NCBI GenBank assembly: GCA_017442865.1 | Contig: JAFRXK010000063.1 | Coordinates: 1 to 37,167 of the forward strand | Reading direction: 5' to 3' | Length of the DNA stretch: 37,167 nucleotides | DNA from: Lachnospiraceae bacterium | GTDB lineage: Bacteria > Bacillota > Clostridia > Lachnospirales > Lachnospiraceae | Shown here: positions 17,987 through 26,570 of the stretch, piece by piece | Layout of the letters: each line of letters begins with the position of its first letter | Position numbering within the stretch: the stretch's first letter is position 1 | Position numbers and translations under genes: made by a program | The notes under the pieces: model-generated | Databases searched by the model: none | Told to the model about the DNA's origin: nothing | Seen by the model: only the letters and a program-made list of their open reading frames with translations

Positions 17987-18187
17987 GAAGAAGACAGCCG
18001 AGAAAAGAGTCTGGATTACAGAAAAGAAAACGTCTGTAAAAGAGCTTGGATTACATTAAGAAGGCGACTACAAATGGCGTGCGTTGAGTGCAGAGCATAA
18101 CAGGGACTGCAAAAGGCGTAAGCCATGGGATATGACAGATATTAAACTGACAAACATGATAAAAATGGATGTACGAGGAGATATATT

Positions 18188-21100
18188 ATGGGAAACAGCA
18201 AAGATAAAATCTGGGATAAAATCAAGGTCGAATGGAATGCGGGCGGTTTTGTAAGCCTTGCAACTGCAGGCGTGTATTCGGGGCTGACGCTGCTTGCTGA
18301 TAATAGCGAAAATGCGTTTGTTGGTGGTGCAATACTTGCGACAGCAATAGGGATAAAGGCGTTAATGAGCGGTATATCCCTGAAAAAGAAAGGTAAATCA
18401 GTTGAAGAAGAGTATTTAAAATGCTTTTATCTTACCACATATGAAGCTGCAAAAGAGTATTATGATGAAAAGGATATCGAAAATGTTCTTGGGGCTTTGT
18501 CAAATGTTACTGATAATACGATAGATATGTATGCACAAGATTTGGGTGATATCAGCAATGTAATATATCAGATTCTTATTGATGCGAAGATTAAGACTGA
18601 TATGGAAACAGTCGGTAAATTCATGCATGAAGTTGTTGAAACCATGACTCATAAAATAAAAAATGATGAAAAACTGAGGGGATATATATCCCATCAACTT
18701 GTGATAGAGATTTATAAAAATCTGCAGGAAAACACTAACACAACAGAAGCGATTTATAAAAACCAACAGGAAAACACCAAAACTTTAAATAAGATTGAAG
18801 AATATGTTCAAATGCTTTGGGAAAAATATAGTTCTCAAAATACTAATGGAAATGAACCAACGCACAAGCTGGCGCCTGATTTTGAGACAATAAAAGAGAA
18901 TATAAAAAACGAAAAAGACAAATACATTGAAAAATGGCATGCTAAGCTCTTCTTAGAGAGCATTAAGCAGAAAAGCGTTAAGGGTGGCTCGACGCCTAAA
19001 GAAGAAAAAACTCTTGAAAATACATATATAAATCATGGCTACAAGGATATAGACATTTATTCATCTTCGCAGTCTTACAGAATCGAAAATTTTGAAAAGA
19101 CGATAGAGAATATAATTAATAATGCAAATAAGCAGGATAAAATACTGATTACGGGAGAACCGGGAGTCGGAAAGACAAGCCTTGTTGCATGTCTTGCAGA
19201 TAAATTTGCAAATGATGACAAAGTGTTCTTTATTGATTTTAGAAAGCTTAATGAATATTTTAAGGAATCATTAACTAAGGATAAAAGAAATATTCTTTCA
19301 GCTGTTGCAGAGCATTTTGGAACTTATGTTAAAGGAATGCAGGCATATATTAAAGATGTTTTGAAGGAACAAAAAGTCACCTTGATATTTGACGGTTTTG
19401 ATGAATTTATTGCGGATGGAGAAGTTGAGCTTCTTATCTGCCTTTTGACGGATGATTTATTATATAAAAATATATCCGTGATAATAACATCAAGAATCAA
19501 TTATATAAAGCATTTAAATGAAAACCGTGATTTTGTGAGATTGTTTAATAAATGGTACAATCTTGAGGGCTTTTCGGATAAGAATATAAAAGATTATTAT
19601 GAAAATATAATCGGTGAAGAGCTGCCAAAAGATAAAGAGATTCCGCCAAAAAACAAGGATGTCTTAGGCATTCCTGTTATTCTTTATATGAGCCTTTCAC
19701 TGGGCATAGATATATTTGCTGATGCAGACCGGTATGAGATGTACAGCAAAATATTTGCGCTAAGAGGTGGAATATTTGACAGATTTGCTGATATTGTAGA
19801 GAATAATCAAGGCTATGATGAAGACCGCAGAGAAAAAATTATAAAGCTGCCTTTATATTATCTTATGCAGATGCTGGCGTTTGCATTGTTTGAAAATGAT
19901 GAAGAACCAATAGCAAAAGCCGATTATCTAAAGCTTACAGAACATATAAGAGATGAAAAAGCCGCAGAACATGAATTTGATGCAGACTATACAGCAAATG
20001 CATTTGATTATCCTGTTAAAAATATTCTTGAAGGCGAAGGAAGGATTGAATTTGTTCATAAGACAATTTATGAATATTTTATCGCTCTTAAGATTTTTAA
20101 TGAAATAAAAGCGTTATATGATGTGAATCACATAATAAGATATGAGCCACAGGACGAGCAGTTTATTGATTTTACAGACGGTTTTGTAAAAAGATTTGGC
20201 AGCCATTTTAAGATTGGTAAATTAATCAGAGGAGATGAAACAGCGGTATATGATTTTCTTGAGGCAATGCTTAAAGAAGCATTTGAACAGGGACGAAATA
20301 GAAACAGTTTCTTCTATCGAAACCTCTCTGATATGAGCATTTTATCGGCAGGCTTTGGCAAGATGTATGAAAAAGGCTTGTCGTACTATACGATTGATTA
20401 CAGTAAGAAAGATATATTTGTAAAGAATACAAAAAGATATTCTGCAGCAAAAGATGTAAATGCTCTGATGGAGACGGTAAATGAGCAGGAGCAGACCTGC
20501 TTTAAGAACATGATTGATTTGATTCAGCTTATCAGGCAGGTTACAGGGAAAGAGAATGATTTGTTTGAGAGTAAAGGTGATAAGTATGAGTATAGAAGAT
20601 ATATCTGCAGATATCTTAAGATGGGACTTTATAATCAACTTAATCTATCTAGCTTTGATTTATCGTATTTTGAAGATATAAATAATTATGAAAGCAATCT
20701 TTCTAGAGTAGATATGAGCGGCTATAATCTTAAAAATACGAAACTTAACAATTCTGTTTTAGCACAATCATTATTGTTGGAGGCAGATTTATCAGATGTA
20801 AAGATTTCAGGTGCAGTATTTAAAGGCGCACTACTTGAAAAGGCAAAATTTTTATATGTATATTTGTATGAAGTTGATTTTTCAAATACAGATTTGAGGT
20901 ATGCATTTTTAAAAAATGCTAATATTATAAATTCAAATTTTACAAACTGTAATCTTGAATTTGCCGACCTGACTGAAGCAACTATTAAAAACTGCGATTT
21001 TACAGGAGCGCGTCTTGGCGGATGTAGGATGGATATCAAAGCAATCCGAAATCCGGACAACAACAATATAATAACAGACAGAACAAATTTTACGGGAGCG

Positions 21101-21832
21101 GAGAAACTAAATAGAATAAGTTCACCTGAGGAAATATACATAGGCGGTACTTTGGAGTTTGGAAGCTATCTGCAGGGTGCAGATGGGAAGGAAGAACCGA
21201 TACTCTGGAGAGTGCTTGATATAGTGGACGGATATGCGCTTTTGCTTAGTGATAAGATACTTGATTGTAAACTTTATCATAAAGATAGGATAGATATTAC
21301 GTGGAGTGAATGTACTCTGAATGAATGGCTGAATAATGATTTTTATAATAATGCGTTTAACGAGACATTTGCTGAAAAAACAGTAAAGCTTTTTTCAAGG
21401 AAAAGAAGTTATGCTCCTGTGAATTTACAAGGATGTAAAACTGCTGATTTAATAATAAAACCGAAGGATATTCTGGCTACAGAAGGCAGAGTGATAGCGG
21501 GGAAAAACGATAATTGCAACAGGGTGTTTCTCTTAAGCAATGAAGAATTGCATATGTATTTTGACAGAAGAAAAGACAAAGAAGATATATTAAGTTGTAG
21601 CTTAGATGGAGAGCATGCAGCAGCGTATGGCACAGAGTATGCAAAAAAACGCAACTTATTTGTAAATAGTAGCAATGGCAGAAGCGAGTGGTGGCTGCGG
21701 AGCAGTGGCTCTGATAACGCTCGTGTTGCAATGTCTGTGCACAGTGACGGCGACGTCGATACGGAGGGTTGTTTTGTCGACTTTGTCTGCACAGGAGTCC
21801 GTCCGTCTTTGTGGCTGAATCTTAAATCCTAA
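18188..21832 (+). CDS. NACHT NTPase with pentapeptide repeats and DUF6273-like C-terminus (paralogue 1)
   Basis: The 1214-residue protein is NLR-like. Its N-terminus has hydrophobic stretches (about 16-62) and helices, then a 14-residue repeat (IYKNLQENTNTTEA/IYKNQQENTKTLNK). A linker shared with its paralogues follows (KYIEKWHAKLFLE ... NTYINHGY). The NACHT domain has Walker A GEPGVGKTS (323-331), Walker B DGFDEF (402-407), a TSR sensor and the late HKTIYEYF motif. Pentapeptide repeats cover about 818-945 (for example NCDFTGARLGG). A DUF6273-like domain (about 987-1214) opens with LEFGSYLQGADGKEEPILWRVLD and ends in the variable segment at 1168-1209. SD GAGGAGA fits the start. By analogy with bacterial NACHT defence proteins it may sense invaders; this is inference. 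Confidence 0.85.
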   Translation: MGNSKDKIWDKIKVEWNAGGFVSLATAGVYSGLTLLADNSENAFVGGAILATAIGIKALMSGISLKKKGKSVEEEYLKCFYLTTYEAAKEYYDEKDIENVLGALSNVTDNTIDMYAQDLGDISNVIYQILIDAKIKTDMETVGKFMHEVVETMTHKIKNDEKLRGYISHQLVIEIYKNLQENTNTTEAIYKNQQENTKTLNKIEEYVQMLWEKYSSQNTNGNEPTHKLAPDFETIKENIKNEKDKYIEKWHAKLFLESIKQKSVKGGSTPKEEKTLENTYINHGYKDIDIYSSSQSYRIENFEKTIENIINNANKQDKILITGEPGVGKTSLVACLADKFANDDKVFFIDFRKLNEYFKESLTKDKRNILSAVAEHFGTYVKGMQAYIKDVLKEQKVTLIFDGFDEFIADGEVELLICLLTDDLLYKNISVIITSRINYIKHLNENRDFVRLFNKWYNLEGFSDKNIKDYYENIIGEELPKDKEIPPKNKDVLGIPVILYMSLSLGIDIFADADRYEMYSKIFALRGGIFDRFADIVENNQGYDEDRREKIIKLPLYYLMQMLAFALFENDEEPIAKADYLKLTEHIRDEKAAEHEFDADYTANAFDYPVKNILEGEGRIEFVHKTIYEYFIALKIFNEIKALYDVNHIIRYEPQDEQFIDFTDGFVKRFGSHFKIGKLIRGDETAVYDFLEAMLKEAFEQGRNRNSFFYRNLSDMSILSAGFGKMYEKGLSYYTIDYSKKDIFVKNTKRYSAAKDVNALMETVNEQEQTCFKNMIDLIQLIRQVTGKENDLFESKGDKYEYRRYICRYLKMGLYNQLNLSSFDLSYFEDINNYESNLSRVDMSGYNLKNTKLNNSVLAQSLLLEADLSDVKISGAVFKGALLEKAKFLYVYLYEVDFSNTDLRYAFLKNANIINSNFTNCNLEFADLTEATIKNCDFTGARLGGCRMDIKAIRNPDNNNIITDRTNFTGAEKLNRISSPEEIYIGGTLEFGSYLQGADGKEEPILWRVLDIVDGYALLLSDKILDCKLYHKDRIDITWSECTLNEWLNNDFYNNAFNETFAEKTVKLFSRKRSYAPVNLQGCKTADLIIKPKDILATEGRVIAGKNDNCNRVFLLSNEELHMYFDRRKDKEDILSCSLDGEHAAAYGTEYAKKRNLFVNSSNGRSEWWLRSSGSDNARVAMSVHSDGDVDTEGCFVDFVCTGVRPSLWLNLKS
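18710..18793 (+). repeat. 42-bp coding tandem repeat (two heptads)
   Basis: Two copies at 18710-18751 and 18752-18793 encode IYKNLQENTNTTEA and IYKNQQENTKTLNK. The 14-residue unit equals two heptads in a predicted helical stalk before the NACHT domain. Confidence 0.75.
21689..21814 (+). other. Putative DGR variable region VR1
   Basis: This 126-bp segment codes for the end of paralogue 1, from WWLR to the LW near the C-terminus. It aligns without gaps to VR2 and VR4. Codons such as 16 (TCT here), 19 (AGT), 24 (GAT), 31 (GAC) and 32 (TTT) differ from the other copies at the first two bases only. Codons between them, such as ACG at 25, GGT at 27 and GTC at 23 and 30, are identical in all four. 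This copy has the most private changes, including AGT for GGA at codon 6 and TCT for GCT in codon 39. Confidence 0.75.
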
Positions 21833-21866
21833 ATCTGACAATTTTAAATCTTTCAGACCTTAAATC

Positions 21867-21905
21867 TGCCGGCGAAGCCGGCAAATAAGCGAGCCGCAGG
21901 CTCGC
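21867..21905. repeat. Hairpin pair downstream of VR1
   Basis: TGCCGGC-GAA-GCCGGCA (21867-21883) and GCGAGCC-GCA-GGCTCGC (21889-21905) are perfect 7-bp stems with 3-nt loops. The first contains the core GCGAAGC, known to form an unusually stable DNA mini-hairpin. There is no T tract, so they do not look like ordinary terminators. The stretch from the VR to here is almost identical behind paralogues 1, 3 and 4. Confidence 0.85.
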
Positions 21906-21929
21906 TGAAATTTGATATGCTGCGAGCTG

Positions 21930-22046
21930 ATTCGCTGTAATTTTTGTGCTACAGCACATTTATTCGCTGTAATTTTTGTGTTATGGCACATTTATTCGCT
22001 GTAATTTTTGTGCTACAGCACATTTATTCGCTGTATTTTTTGTAAC
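21930..22046 (+). repeat. 32-bp tandem repeats, three and a half copies
   Basis: Copies at 21930-21961, 21962-21993, 21994-22025 and a partial one at 22026-22046 begin ATTCGCTGTAATTTTTGTG. Each full copy carries a small hairpin (TGTGC-TACA-GCACA; copy 2 has TTATGG in its place with the outer pairs kept). The array ends directly at the ribosome binding site of paralogue 2. No promoter is evident between paralogues 1 and 2. Confidence 0.9.
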
Positions 22047-22063
22047 ATATGAGGAGAAGAATT

Positions 22064-25000
22064 ATGAAAAATTCATTCAGACAACCGAAATTTAATAAAG
22101 AGGACGCATTTCTTGCAATCGCTTCAAGCTCTCTTGACATAGTGCTTAAAGCAGGCGTAGGACTGGCAAACCCGAGGCTATCGCTCCTTTTTACGGGACT
22201 TAAGTTTTTACTGCCGGGGCTTTTAAAGGGCGTGAAGACTGGCAGTGACAGCGTAACGAACATTTACACGAACACATTTAACGACATTGTAAGCGAATGT
22301 GCGGCAGAGCATTTTGCTTTGGGCGGTGGCGCAGATACCACCAAAGACTGCCCGTCCGTGCCAAAGAGTGCGGCAGAGCATTTTGCTTTAGGTGGCGGTA
22401 CGGATAGCGAAAATAAAGCGGATGGCGGCAAAAGCGGTGCATCGGGAAGCCTTTCGGACAGCGATAAGGAGCGCATCGCAAGTATAATTGGCGTATTAAA
22501 AAATATAAAGCTGGAAAAGATAAATGTTTACGCAAATGGTGATGAGGCTGCCGACCGTAACAGGGTGATTTGTGATGCGTTAAACAAGGCTTTTCCTGAC
22601 ATTACTATAGAGCAGGTCGGCGCATTTATGAGCGATATTACATTTAAAATGTGCCGCGCCATTGAGAAAAATGACGCCTTAAGAAGCTACGTTGCCGAGA
22701 TGATTATGCTTGAAAGCTACGAGAGCAACGGCGGCGTTTTTGCGGCGGCAGGATATACTCAGGCAGATGATATTGCAGAGAAAATAAGCGAGGAATTAAA
22801 AGAGCTTTTATCAAATGAGGCTGAAATAAGAGAAATTATTGCCGGGCTTGAAAGAAGTATTCTGATTAAGGTCGAAGGCACGAAAAAGGAGCTTGTGGCT
22901 GTCGTAAGGCAGGAGACAGAGAGCATAATAGAAAATGCGAATAACAATACTGAAAAGATAACAGGCAGAATAGATTTCAGCACTGCGCAGATAATACAGC
23001 ATGGTGACATTAATACTGCTGTGATTTTAGGTGCAATAAACCAAGTAGAGAAAGAAATTGCACGTATGAGAGAAGCTGCAGCCACGACAGAAACTCTTGC
23101 CGATAAGGTGCATAGTAAAATACGGGAGTTGAAAACAGAATATATTATAAAGTGGTTTGGTGAGCTGTTTTTAAACGGACTCAGGAACGACAATAAAAAG
23201 CTTAAGGATACGTATATATATCATAATTATGAGAGATATGATAAAGAAAAGGATAAATTTGTAAGTGATTATAATGAGAACAGCAGGGAAGATTACAGTG
23301 AGAAATATGCGCATCTTAACAGTATTTTTGTTGATACTTTTGAAAACACAAAAAGAAAAGAATTTGAAACCATGCTCGTTGACGAAATCATAGAGTCTGA
23401 CGACAGGAAAACCAACGGTTCGTATCTTGTTACGGGAGTGCCGGGCATAGGAAAGACAAGCCTTGCGGCATTTCTGGCAAACAGGTACTGCTTTGACGAT
23501 AATGTTATTATTATAAATTTCAGTAGCCTGAACCAGTGGTTTAATAAATCCGCGCCGTCTGACAGGACTATTCTGGATGCGACAGCGTTGGAGCTTGGCA
23601 TTGAAAACGGATATGACGGATTGCTGTTTTATATCAATAATTGCAGTGAAAATGTAACCATAATATATGACGGCTTTGATGAATTTATCGCTGGCACGGT
23701 TTATAGGATTTGTGAGCTGTTTGACGACGCAAACAAAATAAACCGTGTAAAGGTAATCGTTACGTCAAGAGATGCTTATGTCAGAAGATATGCAAAGGAC
23801 ATCGTGGCGGCTAATCAGGAGACTCCAACGAGCAATCCGATAGAACACAAATTTAAAAATGTAAAGGCTGACGCGAATGATGTCAAAGGATATGTCAAAG
23901 CATGGTACAGACTTGAAGAGTTTTCTGAGAGTAAAATCAGAGAGTATTATAAGATAATCACCGGCAAAGAATTAACCGGAAGCGTACCCGAGAAAAACCT
24001 GGAGGTAGTCGGCGTGCCGGTTATACTTTATATGTGTCTTGCATTAGAGCACAGGATAGATATTACAGAGGATACCAGCAGATATACCATGTATAAACGG
24101 ATATTTGCTTTAAATGGTGGCATATTTGACTGCTTTGAAAAAATTGATGAGAGTAATGACGGATATAAATTAAAGGAAAATGTAAAGATAAGAGAAGTAA
24201 AGGAGAAGTTCAGTAATTTACTTCAGATGCTTGCTTATAAAATATTTGACACCGGCAAGGATTCTCCGATAAAAAAAGAGGATTATATATTATTAGCAGA
24301 GAATATAATTCAAGAAGTGTTCGATGGCGTTATAGACGCAGCAGTAATCATGGAATACCCTGTGAAAAATGTCTTTGAAAAGGATGCGAATGAAATTGAA
24401 TTTGTCCACAAGACCATTTACGAATACTTCATGGCGCTCGGAATATTTAACTGCTTAAAAGGACTTTATGACACAGACTGCGAGTTTGTGAAGGATTACC
24501 TGTCTCAGCGAGAGTATCACAATTTTGAGAGCAGATTTGTAAAAGAGCTTGGAAGCCTGCTTAAGAGCGGCGAGCTTGTAAGAAATAATGAAACAGCCAT
24601 TTACGATTTCTTAAAGGAAATGCTTACGGAGTACTACAATGAAAGTAGCAAAGACAGTCTTACTGATAGTCATAAGGGCAGCTTCTTTGCGAAGAACCTT
24701 GCAAATATGAGCATACTTTCGGCGGCGTTCGGCAGAATGTTTAATAAAGGACTGTCATTTTACACTATTGATTCCAATGCAGAATATGTGGAGAATAGCG
24801 GCAGAAGCTTTAATGAAGTGCAGGTACAGGAGCAGATATGCTTTAAGAATATGATAGATTTAATCAATCTTATCAGGGAAATAACAGGCAATTCTGACGA
24901 GCCGTTTGAAAGCAAGTTTGGTATTAACGGTGCGTACTACAAAAAGAATATGGGCAGATACCTTAAGATGATTCATTATGACAGGCTTAATCTGTCGGGC

Positions 25001-26152
25001 TTTGATTTGTCCGGACTTGACATGCCCGAATATGATTTATCAGGTGCTGATATGTCGGAATACATACTTAAAAATGTAAACCTTTCAAGTAGTGTTCTGA
25101 ATGGTGCCAATTTGCAGGGCGCGGTTCTTGACGGTTCGGACATAGTTGACGCTGAGCTTGTCGGATGCAGCATTAAAAAAGCAAGCCTTATAGGAGCCAC
25201 AATAAAAGGAAGTAATTTTACAAACTGCAATTTAGAGTTTGCTGACCTTAGAGATGCAGTTGTTGAGGATTGCAACCTGACAGGAGCGCATCTTGCAGGA
25301 ATAAGAGGCGATATAGAGGCGATAAGAGGCAGCGAAAAACACAATACAAATAATATCATAAGCTGGAGCACTGACTTTGCGGGTGCAAATTTCAGAAGGG
25401 GTATCGAAAAAGAACTCGTGCCGGGTAATCTTTATGAGTTCGGAAGCTACCCACAGGGCGCAAACGGTGAGGTAAAACCGATACTCTGGAGAGTGCTTGA
25501 TATAGTGGGTGGATATGCACTTTTGCTTAGCGATAAGATACTGGATAGCAAGCCTTATCATAAGGAGTATGAAGATATTACTTGGGATAAGTGTACCTTG
25601 AATGAATGGTTGAACAAAGGATATGAAGCCGAACAGGAAGGCGATAAAGGCTTTTATGATACAGCCTTTAATGATGCCGATAAGCTTAGAATTGCAAATA
25701 TAAATTCAGGCAAGGTGAAGATAGAAAGTGATGTTGGCAGGGGCGACGGATGCAGGGAGATATTCCTTTTAAGTGAAGATGAGCATAAGCAGTACTTTTA
25801 CAGAAGTACGCAAAAGAAGATGAGAGATGAACCGGCGCGCAAACTTAATCCTGAAGAACAGCAATTGTATGATATACAAAAAGAACTGGAAGACAAATTC
25901 GATGAAGTGTTTGGAGAGGGTGACCGCAGCAGGGCGGCAGAAGCGTTTGGCACAGAGTATGCAAAAAAATCTAGGTTGTATGCAAGTAGTGGCAATGGCA
26001 GAAGCGTATGGTGGCTGCGGCTCGGAGGCTCTGGAGGCTCTCGTTATGTTATGTTTGTTGACTTTGACGGCGACGTCCGTACGCGTGGTTTCTTTGTCCA
26101 CGATGCTGATGTTGGAGTCCGTCCGGCTTTGTGGCTGAATCTTAAATCTTAA
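22064..26152 (+). CDS. NACHT NTPase with pentapeptide repeats and DUF6273-like C-terminus (paralogue 2)
   Basis: This is the longest copy, with 1362 residues from the preferred start. An ATG at 22049 is overlapped by AGGAG (22052-22056), which sits 7 nt before the ATG at 22064, and the N-terminus from there (MKNSFRQPKF...DAFLAIASSS) aligns with the stand-alone gene at 26571. Features in order are: hydrophobic N-terminal region; a duplicated AAEHFALGGG; helical stalk; shared linker (YIIKWFGELFLNG, DTYIYHNY); Walker A GVPGIGKTS (458-466); Walker B DGFDEF (536-541); SRDAY sensor; HKTIYEYF; pentapeptide repeats (about 975-1079); DUF6273-like domain (about 1121-1362) with YEFGSYPQGANGEVKPILW and the variable end (1316-1357). 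Long DNA stretches of the DUF6273 part are nearly identical to paralogue 1, which suggests recent duplication or gene conversion. Confidence 0.85.
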   Translation: MKNSFRQPKFNKEDAFLAIASSSLDIVLKAGVGLANPRLSLLFTGLKFLLPGLLKGVKTGSDSVTNIYTNTFNDIVSECAAEHFALGGGADTTKDCPSVPKSAAEHFALGGGTDSENKADGGKSGASGSLSDSDKERIASIIGVLKNIKLEKINVYANGDEAADRNRVICDALNKAFPDITIEQVGAFMSDITFKMCRAIEKNDALRSYVAEMIMLESYESNGGVFAAAGYTQADDIAEKISEELKELLSNEAEIREIIAGLERSILIKVEGTKKELVAVVRQETESIIENANNNTEKITGRIDFSTAQIIQHGDINTAVILGAINQVEKEIARMREAAATTETLADKVHSKIRELKTEYIIKWFGELFLNGLRNDNKKLKDTYIYHNYERYDKEKDKFVSDYNENSREDYSEKYAHLNSIFVDTFENTKRKEFETMLVDEIIESDDRKTNGSYLVTGVPGIGKTSLAAFLANRYCFDDNVIIINFSSLNQWFNKSAPSDRTILDATALELGIENGYDGLLFYINNCSENVTIIYDGFDEFIAGTVYRICELFDDANKINRVKVIVTSRDAYVRRYAKDIVAANQETPTSNPIEHKFKNVKADANDVKGYVKAWYRLEEFSESKIREYYKIITGKELTGSVPEKNLEVVGVPVILYMCLALEHRIDITEDTSRYTMYKRIFALNGGIFDCFEKIDESNDGYKLKENVKIREVKEKFSNLLQMLAYKIFDTGKDSPIKKEDYILLAENIIQEVFDGVIDAAVIMEYPVKNVFEKDANEIEFVHKTIYEYFMALGIFNCLKGLYDTDCEFVKDYLSQREYHNFESRFVKELGSLLKSGELVRNNETAIYDFLKEMLTEYYNESSKDSLTDSHKGSFFAKNLANMSILSAAFGRMFNKGLSFYTIDSNAEYVENSGRSFNEVQVQEQICFKNMIDLINLIREITGNSDEPFESKFGINGAYYKKNMGRYLKMIHYDRLNLSGFDLSGLDMPEYDLSGADMSEYILKNVNLSSSVLNGANLQGAVLDGSDIVDAELVGCSIKKASLIGATIKGSNFTNCNLEFADLRDAVVEDCNLTGAHLAGIRGDIEAIRGSEKHNTNNIISWSTDFAGANFRRGIEKELVPGNLYEFGSYPQGANGEVKPILWRVLDIVGGYALLLSDKILDSKPYHKEYEDITWDKCTLNEWLNKGYEAEQEGDKGFYDTAFNDADKLRIANINSGKVKIESDVGRGDGCREIFLLSEDEHKQYFYRSTQKKMRDEPARKLNPEEQQLYDIQKELEDKFDEVFGEGDRSRAAEAFGTEYAKKSRLYASSGNGRSVWWLRLGGSGGSRYVMFVDFDGDVRTRGFFVHDADVGVRPALWLNLKS
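22301..22406 (+). repeat. 37-bp direct repeat inside paralogue 2
   Basis: Copies at 22301-22337 and 22370-22406, 69 bp (23 codons) apart, encode AAEHFALGGG plus flanking residues. The first 20 bases are identical. The insertion is in frame and absent from the related stand-alone N-domain gene at 26571. Confidence 0.85.
26009..26134 (+). other. Putative DGR variable region VR2
   Basis: This 126-bp segment ends paralogue 2. It is collinear with VR1 and VR4. The NNT/NNC codons here are TAT (13), TTT (16), TTT (19), CGT (24), CGT (26), TTC (28), CAC (31), GAT (32) and GAT (34). Its first codons and the block coding GVRPALW match the other copies base for base apart from codon 5 (CTC) and codon 37 (GTC rather than GTA). 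The flank after the stop diverges from the other three after about 20 bp. Confidence 0.75.
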
Positions 26153-26187
26153 ATCTGATAATCTTTAATCTATCGAATCGTAAAGCC

Positions 26188-26250
26188 GGGCGGCGGTACG
26201 CCGCCCGAATGCGGGCGAAGCCCGCAAAATCTGCGAGCCGTAAAGCTCGC
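26188..26250. repeat. Hairpin cluster downstream of VR2
   Basis: Three palindromes follow each other: GGGCGGC/GCCGCCC (26188-26206), GCGGGC-GAA-GCCCGC (26211-26225) and GCGAGC/GCTCGC (26233-26250). The middle one has the same GCGAAGC core as the hairpins behind VR1 and VR4, although the intervening sequence differs. Confidence 0.8.
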
Positions 26251-26272
26251 AATATTAGTTTAAATTTTGTTA

Positions 26273-26301
26273 TTGACGAAACCTGTGTTTTAGCATAGAC
26301 T
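26273..26301 (+). promoter_or_regulatory. Possible promoter before the repeat and N-domain gene
   Basis: TTGACG (26273-26278), a 17-bp spacer and TAGACT (26296-26301). A transcript from here would run through the 54-bp repeats and a terminator before reaching the gene at 26571. Confidence 0.45.
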
Positions 26302-26330
26302 AGAATTACAGATAAGATATCTGTGCTTAC

Positions 26331-26473
26331 AAGTGCTTCGCTACTTTAAGTGTTTGATCACTTTAAAATGCGAGCCTTTAGTAGAAGTGCTTCGCTACTT
26401 TAAGTGTTTAATCACTTTAAAATGCGAACCTTTAAATTATAAGTGTTTCGCTACTTATGAGTGCGAATGTTAA
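26331..26473 (+). repeat. 54-56 bp tandem repeats, two and a half copies
   Basis: Copies at 26331-26384, 26385-26440 and a partial one at 26441-26473 start with AAGTGCTTCGCTACTT. Each full copy holds two small inverted motifs (AAGTGCTTCGCTACTT and AAGTGTTTNATCACTT). With the hairpins, promoter and terminator they fill the gene-free stretch 26153-26570. Confidence 0.85.
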
Positions 26474-26505
26474 GGAGATGGGATTTCTCGTCTCCTTATT
26501 TTATT
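26472..26505 (+). terminator. Terminator upstream of the N-domain gene
   Basis: AAGGAGATG pairs with CGTCTCCTT around GGATTTCT (one G-T pair), followed by ATTTTATT. It sits between the possible promoter at 26273 and the gene at 26571, so it could act as a leader attenuator or simply end a short transcript. Confidence 0.65.
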
Positions 26506-26570
26506 CTAGTGGACTATGAGTGGTATTCAGGTTGATTTCAAAGGCATACATAATTAATGGAGAACATGCT

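Noticed and set aside
21867..21905. Hairpins behind the NACHT genes as ordinary rho-independent terminators
   Set aside because: None is followed by a T tract and they come in series with fixed loops. A termination role cannot be excluded but is not supported.
21930..22046. CRISPR array
   Set aside because: The 32-bp units follow each other directly without unique spacers, and no cas genes are present. The 54-bp repeats at 26331 are rejected for the same reason.
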